Shown piece after piece: positions 24,500-35,200 of a stretch of 64,000 nucleotides of DNA (within the stretch, counting starts at the first letter, position 1; each line of letters starts with the position of its first letter). The notes beneath the pieces were generated by a model. That model had not been told where the DNA came from, made no database searches, and was given only the letters and a program-made list of their open reading frames with translations. Both the position numbers and the translations under genes were made by a program. Origin of the DNA: Pseudisothecium myosuroides (Eukaryota; Streptophyta; Bryopsida; Hypnales; Lembophyllaceae); the NCBI GenBank assembly GCA_951799445.1, contig OX637292.1, forward strand, positions 2,297,296-2,361,295, written 5' to 3'.

Positions 24500-25230
24500 G
24501 TGAGGAAAAGTTCTTCTTGAATTCACCAAATTGCTGAATCAATTTGCACTGTTGTGGATATTTGTTCATTAGGTTTGGATATACCGTAATTGAGTACAAA
24601 CAACCCTGGACCATCTCTACTAATTCCGATGCTAAATTCACGTGTGATGTCCTATTCCTTTTGTAAGTCACATTCTGAGTTGCAGATTTAAAAGCCTCTA
24701 CAGCAGTGTGATTGAGGTGGGACCCGCACATTCCTGAAGAAGTGCAAGCCAACATCAATGAAAAACATTTGATATGGTCATAATGAAGTACTTAAAGTAA
24801 GTTGAAACAAAATCATTGTGAAAAGAATAAACTTACATGAGCACGGCGTTTGACCTCTGGGCTTCTTCATAATAGTGTCGGCCCTTGCTTAGAATCTCGC
24901 TTGTTGGACCAAGGGCACGCTTCAGAATCTCCCCTGCTATTATACGAACTCTCTGGGATATAAAAGGCATCATCGCCATTTTGAATTCCTTTTCACGTGA
25001 TCCAAATTCCTACATCTTAGCTTTTAATTTATCTAGATGCTTAGTTGATACTTGGGAGTCCCATTTCTCATCATCTTGAGTGACGACATTTTGAACAGTT
25101 TGCAATTCAGGTAAGTTTTTGAGGTCCTGAGAAGATTGAGGAGGATTGGCCAGAGTGGATATAACTCTTGGATTTTTCTTCCCTCAATTAAGATTATGAG
25201 ATTGGGATTTGCATCACAGTTGCCCAACTC
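24500..25230 (-). pseudogene. Coding-like sequence inside the foldback element, product unknown
   Basis: On the minus strand an open frame runs from about 25185 to a TAA at 24833-24835. It has one internal stop, TAG after KLKAKM, consistent with a mutated CAG. The product is hydrophilic and charged (for example DDEKWDSQVSTKHLDKLKAK, then GSREKEFKMAMMPFISQRVR and GEILKRALGP), which looks like genuine protein. A donor-like gtaag overlaps its end. A second frame at 24758-24500 begins after the acceptor-like ttcttcag, but the phases do not join. I do not recognise the family. It may be a captured host-gene fragment or the remains of an element-encoded protein. Confidence 0.5.
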
Positions 25231-26075
25231 CTCGTTATATCCAACACAACTTTTGTCTTCCCTTTTTCTACCATCGCAACCAATTCTACGTATTTAAACA
25301 GTTGAAGGCAGAATTTAACTCACTCCCTCACAAGCTGATATTGAAGGTAGAATTTAAGGATACAAAAACGTTGGAAATTTCTATATTCACCCTCCATTCA
25401 ACTTTGCACCACTCATAGTTATCACATTGGGCGGACTGTCCGTCCTAACTGTCCGATTTGCTTGCCTGTCCAAGACGTCCAATGACCCTGACTCACTCGA
25501 TGTGACTACTTTAAGATGATTACATTGTTTGTCCGCTGTGTTTGAACCGTCCCATATGTCCGCCTATTTGGGACATTTAGTAATCCTAATTTGCCCAATG
25601 TAGCAACAATGCCACCACTGTCGTTACCGACGAGATAGAATTCACGCCATCATAAGCTGATATTGAAAACAAAATTCAAGGATACAAAATTGTTGGAGAT
25701 TTCTATGTTTGCCCTCGATTGAGCTTTGCATCGCTGTCATTACCGACGAGACAAAATTCATGCCATCACAAGCTGATATTGAAGGCAGAATTCAAGGATA
25801 CAAAAACCTTGAAGATTTCTATGTTTGCCCTCGATTGAGCTTTGTACTACTATCGTTACCAACAATACTAAATAGACACCCTCAGAAACTTAGTTTCAAG
25901 CATAGAATTCAAGGATACAAAAACCTTGAAGAATTCTATTTCAGCTCCGGAGTTAATATAATCGACCTTCCTCTTGTTAATGACAAGGCTAAGAGCCGCC
26001 CTAACAACATGACATTGATGAAAACTATATAGGTCCGCAATCGGGATCTAGATGTAGGGACTCGAAATTCAATTT

Positions 26076-26834
26076 TAGGGACCCTATTGGGACCCCGCCA
26101 AGTCGTTTAAGTCCTATCGTGAAAGGCAACGTCGGCATTCCTGTCTGGCAAGTTTTATCATTGCTTCTATACTTGCCAAATTTCAAAATTATAGGAAGAA
26201 TTTTGCACATGTTGCTTCAAGCTACCAGGCTGCCAAAAAAATTCAAGGCAACATACCTTTTGATCTAGCCAACTGATTGGAAAAAAAATTATATTCCTAC
26301 TAAGAGGGTACAAGTTCACACCCGGTGTCAAAATTTGAAGAACATTTGTTAAAAAACGACTCCATATACACCTACTTGAGAACATATGTTAAAAAGTGAC
26401 TTCATATACACCACCTAAGATCATCTGCATTCATTCTCCGGTCACCAGTCATTTGGTCTTGCAGGGGTTATTTGTACACAACCAAAAATGCCAACTATTT
26501 ATTATATTAAACAAAACCCTTTGAGGGATTCAATGGATACTATGTATTTTGGGGGGATATTACTCTTTGTTACTATAAATTTGGTATACTATACAATCAC
26601 CAATCAAATGTTTTCATTGTGCCTATTTGTGCAATTCAAGGAAATCTACATAATGTAGAATAGAATTAGTATTTTTTTTCATGCATAATTACCATTACAT
26701 TCTTACACAATCTCAATGAAGTGTTGAACATGGTTGGTGGTAAATTTTCAAAATTTGATTGCAAAGATAGCAAACATCTATATGTATATCTTCTCTTCTC
26801 AAATTTTTTGTAAAAAGGATTTAAAATCCATACC
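26076..26834. other. AT-rich intergenic DNA
   Basis: No gene seen. A short direct repeat of about 50 bp with the core tatacacc occurs at about 26335-26420. Confidence 0.4.
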
Positions 26835-27759
26835 TTAACCCCTAAAGGACCATTGTCCGTTCGGGGGACAAATGGGACTTGGGGCAGGTACCTACGGGCT
26901 GAAATTTTCTCTTAATTTTTTGAAACTTTTTTCGAATGTGAAGAATTGAGAGAGGTACGTGGCGGAAAAAAAAAATTGAAATCGGACCTTCGAGTGAGAA
27001 GTTATGCCATTTCTTGGAATGCGTGGGGACAGGGGGCAGCAAAAAAAAATTGCAAAATTTTGAATTTCTTTTTTAAAATATTTTTTTCTCATAGATTATA
27101 TTTTTGTCTATCTGGAAAGCTTTGATTCATTTCATTTGACTTTGTTATGAGGAAGTTATGGACATTCTTGTTTTTCAGGCAGTTAGAGCATCTTCTTGAA
27201 AAAAATAACTTGTAGGATTCATTTCTGAATGCTATTTTTGCAATTTTTCAAAAAAAAAAATTCTCATGGTTTAATTTACTTGCTAGAATAATCTCACCAT
27301 TGGGATTAGTGTATTTTAATTCCATCTAAAATATATAAATATTTTAGATTTTCCTTCTATCTTATACCTACTTCTACTTAACAATTTTTTGAAGAATGAT
27401 AATTAAGTTTTTTTGAATTTCTTTTTTTTCCTAGACTCTCAACTCAATTCTCTACTATAAAGATTTTAGAGCTCAAAACTCTGTAGTGCAAAAATTTTAA
27501 GTTAAAAATGTTCAAAGTCAAAAAATCCAATCCCGCAATGTGCTGAAAAACTTGTTTTTTCCACTTTAAAAGCAGATATCTTGCAATCTGTGTGGTCAAA
27601 AATTCTGAAATTTTTTCCACACTTTTTAATACTAGTTAGGTGTAAGATCCTACTGTTAGATGTGGAAAAAAAAAATAATTTTTTTTTACTCTTTGCTATA
27701 GAAATGGCAATTTTGAGTGTTTTTTGGCAGAAAATAGGCCTCGGAACTTTAGGGGTTAA
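26835..27759 (-). mobile_element. TTAA-family element, 925 bp, best copy (copy 2)
   Basis: The left end is TTAACCCCTAAAGGACC and the right end GGAACTTTAGGGGTTAA, so TTAACCCCTAAAG is an exact inverted terminal repeat including TTAA. The left subterminal region reads gttcgggggacaaatggga, which recurs as tttgtcccctgaggggac at 47428 and in degenerate form at 63120. The right subterminal block ctgaaattttttccacac recurs exactly at about 56785. There is no long coding frame, so this is a non-autonomous element. CCC-starting ends next to TTAA resemble piggyBac. Confidence 0.8.
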
Positions 27760-28200
27760 GTTGGTTATTTGTTTGTTTGTTTGATACGCTAAGATCTAAC
27801 AAACTATGAGGCATCCGGTAGCATTAATTGGAACCGCTCAAAAGCTCTTGGCAAAGAAGGGTGCACGGACTTTGTTTGTGGTGTTTGGACCTAGGGTGTG
27901 AAAATTATTGAACTTCAAAGTTTTTGTGAATTTGGAATTGAATTAAATTATCTTTTATTATGGAAAAATCATAACTTTCTCATCGCACATATGAACGCCA
28001 CAAAACAAAGCCTTTGCACACCTTTGTACATAAAACTTTCTATTTGTACCAAAAACACAACCTCTCGCATTACAATGTGAAAGTTATTGAATTTCAAAGT
28101 TTTAACGAATTAAAAAATTAGAAAGTTATTTGGACTTCTATTGACTGTGGCAATGGCATAGGGCAAATTAGTTCACACTATAAGACAATTCAATGGCGAG
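27760..28200. other. AT-rich intergenic DNA
   Basis: No recognised feature apart from short A/T runs. Confidence 0.4.
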
Positions 28201-28375
28201 GGGGGGGGGAATATACCTATATTTGTAAAATAGATATCTATTAATTATAAACAAATTTTACTACTTGACCCTCGCACTACAACTAATCTTGTACCTTTGT
28301 GGTACAATTTGTGAGACAAAATTTAGTTATAATAAATAGATATCTACTTTACAAAATTTAGATACATGACACCTC
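28201..28375. repeat. Inverted repeat, possible small MITE
   Basis: The left arm (about 28219-28262, core tttgtaaaatagatatctat) is the imperfect complement of the right arm (about 28316-28365, core atagatatctactttacaaa), with a spacer of about 55 bp. Exact ends and a target duplication are not clear. Confidence 0.55.
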
Positions 28376-29265
28376 AACATTCAACTCTCTTTAGTGTGAA
28401 TTTTGAATCTTTTTTGAAAAAAAATTAATAAGAAAAGATGTAATGATACATTATGTAGAATTCTTTGAATTATACAAATGGACACAGTGAAAACTTTTGA
28501 TTGGTAACTATATAGTGAGGTACAATATTCTAAATGTGTACTTGTCAGGAGAATCAATGCATGGCCTGCCCACGACAGAAGTCCACTTCAACAATGGATT
28601 CACTGATCAGTGAGCACTACCTCAGAGAGACCCTGGTTAGAAAACATCATTCTGGACGTCGACATTTCACCTGCCTACCAGATCCGCAACTTCTGAAGGT
28701 GTTCCCTGTGAACTTGTCACTGCAAATCACCAGAAGCCACTGAACCTGTCACCGAGTTGTGACCTCCACTGCAACGAAGTCACAAGAATCTCTGTTAATA
28801 TGGACAGGGGTTTACTGGAAAGAACTACCTGCCAGTCGGACAGACATTTCACACGTTAGAAGTTAGTCAATTCCTGTCATACTTCCGCTGCGTGTACGGA
28901 ATTGGTTCAGAAGAATCAGGCTACAGAAGAAGTAAGCAGCAGCAGCATATGCCTCTACTTCAATCATTGAATCTGGAAAATTATAGACAGATAAAGTACA
29001 AAAGATCAAGCCAAGAGGTGAGATGGTATGATCGCTAAGTAACCTTATTCAAGATGCACACGCCGAAAAAGATGGTGCTAATGGCTACAAAGCAAACGAA
29101 CGATGGTTGTAAAAGTCGGTATGATCAGATCGAGGCCTCCAAGAATGTTCACTAGGGTTGGTACTATCTACTTTGCACGCTTTCACATCAATGCTATCCC
29201 AGCTAAAAATATTTCAAGACAACTTCTACACGACATTGTACACTTTGGGGTTTACCACTACCAAG
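28376..29265 (-). other. Probable 3'-UTR and downstream flank of VPS18
   Basis: The sequence becomes less AT-rich from about 28530 toward the VPS18 stop codon. It is the natural place for its 3'-UTR. Short plus-strand frames here (28534-28743, 29103-29285) match nothing I know. Confidence 0.4.
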
Positions 29266-32200
29266 TCAGACGATATAGTCTGTAGTAGCAATATTGCCAC
29301 TGCCTATGGACCAAGAAGCAACTGAATCTATTTCTTCGGAAGAGATAAAAGCTTCAGAAATCTCTTTGATCATCAGCTCTCCGCAAAACGGACATTCTCC
29401 AGCCACTGCATCATCTATCTGTGCCCGAAGCTGCTCAAACAAAATGAGAACGTTAAAGATTTAGATACTCACCAACATCATTGCCTTATTAATTCAACAT
29501 TCAAATGCAAAATAAATTCTTTGAGAACGACTGATGTTACTCCTGAGTACACCCTAACTACAATCTGGCAGCCTAAAGTCCCCCAAGAATGATTCAGAAA
29601 AGGTTTTAATGTGTGACAAATAGGTCATTGTCCCAAAAGTGTGACAAATACAGTAATATTCGATAGCGGCAAGTGTGCAAGAAATTTCAGAATATCATTT
29701 TCGAGATAAATTAAAGTGGTCTGTGTGCACTTAACTGGCCTTGCAATGTAAGACACCAATAAACAAAACGCTGATGTACAGTACTCCGCAAACCTAATCA
29801 TTAGTTTGAAACGCTGTAAAAGACATTATGAGATGTTACAGTTTGGTCAATGAATGTACCTTGTCCAAAGGTGACAGATTCCCAGTTGCAGTGTCCGTCT
29901 CTTCCTCGTGTCCATTGTAAGCAGACTTTGCAGACCGCTCACTGACCTCCTTGAAGCCTAAGGTCGTGATCTGCCGAAGCAAACTTCGTATGCGTTCCTT
30001 CTGAAATTCTCCAGACAGAATATGAGAAGACAATTGGAGAACAACACGATAGAACCAAGTTGGAAAGGACGGTAACCAAGGTGACAACATGACTACAAGT
30101 TTACAAGTACAGCATTATATGCTTTCTTTGACCCCATTCTCCAAAAATAATGGAAGTTAAAAGGTACCTCGCTTGAATCAGTGTGTTGAAGCACATAGTC
30201 AGTAAGACACTGGGCGTGGAAGGCATGCTCGCATGGGAATACATAAAACGGAGCCACGAGAGACGTGTAACTCCGGGCTGCCCCTGATGCTCCTAGGGCC
30301 CCTTTCGACGCCAATATTCGTTGTCCACAAACCTGTACATACAAGAAGGATAAGTGGGTCATGCTCTTTATATGATTGGAATGGTTTGCAACTTGACAGG
30401 AATATATAGAAACATACAAGAAAATAAAGCGTGAATTGTGATGGGGATATACTGATACGCAGATTTGAGAGGAACTCAAAGCAGATGCAACCAAGGGCCA
30501 GTTTACACTTCTCCAGACAAGTTTTGGAGCCCACGGGACAAGATGGCAATAAATTACAAAATAAATCAGCGAATTTAGGCACAGTGGTCTTGTCTATTCG
30601 ACTATTTTGTGAGCTGATAATATTTGGAGAACTTCACGAAATAGTCAAACAGACAAAGACCATACACAAAAAGTGTTGCCATGAAAACATTAATAACAAT
30701 TAATCATCCATTGTCAAGAACCTTTCTTCATGGCCATCCAAACAACGTGTAAAGACCCTAAGGACAACAATCCAACTATTGACCAATTACTTGCTGTATT
30801 TCTTAGAATATGGTTGAAATGCCTTGTCCTAAGACTTGTCAGACAAAACGTAAACCCACCCTCAAATAAGAGAGAAATAAAGTAAGCTCAGGATACCCCT
30901 AGATTGATAGAAGTACAAATGCTAACCTTGCATGTTTCATCGCGCTTCACAACTGCATAGCGTTGTGACAGTGCGGTGATATCATTTCTGATGTTTTCAG
31001 CGCCAAGCGTAGCATCATTCATGTCTCGTTTCAGCTCTTCAATCTGACGGTTATAGTCTTCCAATGAAGCACAGATTGCTTCCTGTATCCGGTAGCAACC
31101 CCACAACACCCATACATGTCAATAGGGCAATCCAGCAAGAGCCCTCTGGCAGAACAACCTGGCTTTCAAGGAACAGAACACAATCAAGTGAAAGAAATTT
31201 CGTACAAGACAAGATCGAGCAAGCTTGTTACACCTTATACATTACCTTGAAGTCATCAATGAGGGAGAAATCTGGAAAGAAGGGCAAGATATCTTCGATC
31301 TTCAACAACCCATCTGTTTCTTTCAAGAACGCAATGGCTTTACGGATATTCTCTCCTTTTGTGGCTTTTCCTTGCAGAATGACATTCCTAGCTATCATAA
31401 GCCAAAGCTTCTTTCTCAATTCCTCATTGCCCTCCACTTTGTCGGCCTCAACTTTAGCCATCTCAGGATCCACCTGAAGAAAAAGTCGTTTAGGATCAAA
31501 TGACATCAATCACAATTGAAAAGGTTACTTCTGCTCAAACCTATGAAAATTAACTGATCGCAACAAAATAGTCTTTAAAGCACGTATTCAGAATGTCTGA
31601 ATACTACGGAAAGAGCAGGTGATGAAAGTTCTGAAGACTCCAAGATGCATACTTAACAGGCAAATGCATTTCATTCAAGATGTCCAACGTCTGAAACTAG
31701 GAACATCCAACGGGGAACAAAGGTATGAGGGCATCAACGTACTTGCAATGCTAGTGCCACAGCTTCTTCATGCATGCCCATCATACCATAGATGTAAACA
31801 CAGGCCCGCATCTGCTTCTGTTCCAAACACAAACGCAGAGCATACTTGGGATCATAAAAGTAGTCAGGCCCTTCCAAGCGCCCCTTGCCATACCTTGCCT
31901 CCAAGAACCTGAGTAACGCCGTATCTTCTGACTGCACACATTCCGTGAACACCATTATTGTCAAATCATTCGAACTTAAACGTATTCCATTCCATTCCAT
32001 TCCACTTCAGGGATTATGCGACAGTCTATTCCTGAACATCCCTTTGATAGATCCTAGTAACGCTTATCACATTGGTTATATCTATCTAAGCTATCTAAGC
32101 TCATCTAGAATGTAATCTTCTCCAGATTATCATTACCTACAGAGTCATTAAATTAATCAACTACACAGAGAGAAAAACACCTTAACCCTTAGATGTCTTG

Positions 32201-35200
32201 CAAAACATGCATGTTCCATTCATTACATACAACCACTGCTTTCATCCAGTAGGAAGTTTCTGAAATAAGCACACTGAATATTGCCAAAGTCAGGAAAGTG
32301 CTGGTTATCTAATAGTGCTACTTTACGGCACCAACGCATGCTATCTCGAATTTATAGGGAATTATGGGGAACCCCAAACCACAAGTATGTCCATAGTTTC
32401 TCTTTTACTCAGGAAATTACAATATATTGAAAGTGTAACACGTTAAACTAAATAATAAATTTATGAACTTTTTATTGCCTCACAGTTTTAACATCCAACA
32501 CCCATGCATAAAGATGCCTGCATACCTTTTTCCTTCATCAAAGGAGCAGGGACAAGACGCGGAAATCAAAAGTGGACATACCTGCTTGGCATACAATGAC
32601 AGCAGCAAGTTGTGGACGGCACCGTCCTCGCTCTGCTGGCGGACAACGCAATATTCAAGATATCGAATCGCTGCATTGGGCTCGTCCCTGCTTCCAAAAA
32701 AATGCTTACTGACCAAAAAATTATGGAGTTCATGCTTAGCTGTTAAATGTATTTGTCAAGCCAACCCTACTGTTAAAAATGTAAGATCACGAACTCTTAA
32801 ATCACTTAATTCAAAGATCAAACAGGGAACATACCTTGGTCGGCGCTCACTGGAATATCGCATTAAGGCAGGGATAAGTTGCCTCGGATTCAAATTGAGG
32901 CCGGTTGAAGTCCACGCATCCACTGTTTCATGTGGATCTAACATGATCAATGCAGGGGCAAATTTATACTGCACAGATTTTATCACTTATCAATGGCAAT
33001 CATAACAAGCAAGTTTTCCCTTCCAAGCACTTCTTATCCTTAAACCTCTGATAAGCAACATTTCTTACAAGATGATGACATGGAAACTAATATAGAATAA
33101 TCTGGCCATGCCATCTACCACTATGAAATGAAATGTTCATAAAGACTAGTGAGACGCACCTGGAGCTCTGGGGAGACACTTGGTTTCCGGAGTACTGCCA
33201 ATGCTTTTTTTGCTTCACCTTGCTGAAAGTGATGAAAAAAAATGCACAAAAGCAGAGAAATATGAGAGTAAGGAGATACCATGCAAAAACACACGCAGTA
33301 GCATGAAAGTAGCACCTAAAATCCCGATGGATAGTAATTCCTTACTTTAGTGCTTAGATTCACAATAACAATCACTTCACATAGTTATCCAAGCATCCAT
33401 ACTTTGAAAAGTGAACATACAATAGCAAAAGCGAGAGAGTCAGACAAATCGCCAAAACAACCACCTGAACAAAGTGATGAATGAGTGTTTCATAATGCTC
33501 CTTCAAACCAGCATAATAGACCAGCTCGTCCACTCGCCCATAGCTAATAACAGTTATGCAAAGGAAGTCATTAGCAATTCAAGAATGAACTTCAGCGGGA
33601 AGATAGCAATGAAGAAGTCTTCCTCAATTGCACTTTAATATGCACATAATGACGTAGATAAATAAAAGTAACTATCAAATGAACATGTTATTAGTTAATA
33701 TGCATTCAACTCCATGCCCTCTGCTCCCAGCAAAGAACATCGCAAAGTACTACTTTTCGAATGAGTGACCTAAGTAGGCAATACCTGCCCAGTAATTTGA
33801 CTGTAATGGCCTCGTCAAGCACATCCTTGCAATCACTAAGAAACGCCCGAAACTCTCGCACAGTATTGTGGTATTCTGAATTTCCACTGTTTCCTTCATT
33901 TGCATCCACCTCCTTTTCGTCTTCGACGTCTAAAAGCAATCTGTTAATCTGAATTCCATACAAGAGCAGAAGTATGAAGGAAATGATCGGAATGGAGTCG
34001 ATAAAATTGTTACCGAGAATCAAGATGATACACCTGCAATTTATCTAATGTAAGGTCCACACATTCGCAAGCTCAAACAGAAAAAACAATAAATACAATT
34101 AGTAACTGTGATCATCTTGCACCAACTCCAGTATATACTCAATCTCAGATATGTCCAGGATAGCTGTACACAAATGTACCTTATCTAAGTAAAGCTCCGC
34201 AGCCCAGGTAGCAATCATTGTAACTTGGGAGCGATCCTCCTTCCCCAAAAAGTCCAACTTCCTGAGCAGATATGTACGCAATGCATCCTGCCACAGTCCA
34301 AAAGGCATATTCATTTCAACAACAAGCAGAAAAGCACAAGAGTCAACTATCCTGCAACTAATAAAGTGAGGCCCAACATGAGTACGCAAGACAATTGAGA
34401 TACAATAAGCGAGTAGTTCACCTGTTCACCAACTGTCACAAACTTCAACGCAACCTCTTCAAACGTCGCCACAGTTGCGGTCTGCAGTATAAGGAGCGAC
34501 AGATCTATAAATTTTATGACTAAAAGAAGCCACATTGATCCATAGAACAAAAAACAGTTATCAAATCTTCTATCAAGGCGTGGCTAAGTGAGCTGACAGT
34601 AAATCAAATTCTAGTACTGCCAGTGCACCTTTGCATAGAATGATGCTGCTCGCTCATAATCCTTAGCATCGAATGCAGCCTCTGCCTGTGTACATGACAT
34701 AATAGAATAAGTCGAGAGTCTCATGTCTCAAAATCATCAAGCCTGAAGCAGATTGAAACGAAGTATTGAAAGTTACTGGAACCCTTTGCTAAAGAACTAA
34801 TTAAAACCACCACAATCCACCACCCTGTGCAGAAAACGGCAGTGAACCTAGCACCTGAGCCGCATAAACGCTATCCCGTTGCACCAAATCCCGGCAAGCT
34901 TCAAGTGCAGCTGTATACTCTTTCAGACCTAAGTACACCTGCCACATGTCGCGTCCCTCATCTTGAACTGTGATCTGCACTCCAGCCATATCTTGGTAAG
35001 ATAAAAGTATAATATTCTAAGCTCTGAACTGCAAACTACACTCGAAATTTTTTTAAATGCTTGGACAAATACTCGCTAAAAATTTAACAGCAGCATTGGG
35101 CAACAAAGGAATTAATAAGAGGGTAAATACCGATATATGACAACAGAAAAACAGTACAACGAACCACAAAAAATATCCATTCAAAAGCTAAAGCTTCACC

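Larger units (their letters stand above)
23489..26075. mobile_element. Large foldback element with long inverted arms
   Basis: The left arm (about 23489-24500) is the inverted copy of the right arm (about 25315-26075). Matching ends include gcggacctatatagttttca on the left and its complement on the right. Each arm holds internal tandem units of about 116 bp built around the block caaggatacaaaaaccttga: four in the right arm (near 25345, 25675, 25790 and 25905), three seen in the left. The left arm also carries a 357-bp MITE (23910-24266). The centre (24500-25315) contains coding-like sequence. Such architecture is known from foldback and Mutator-like elements. No transposase was found, so it would be non-autonomous. 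I could not fix the target duplication. Confidence 0.75.
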
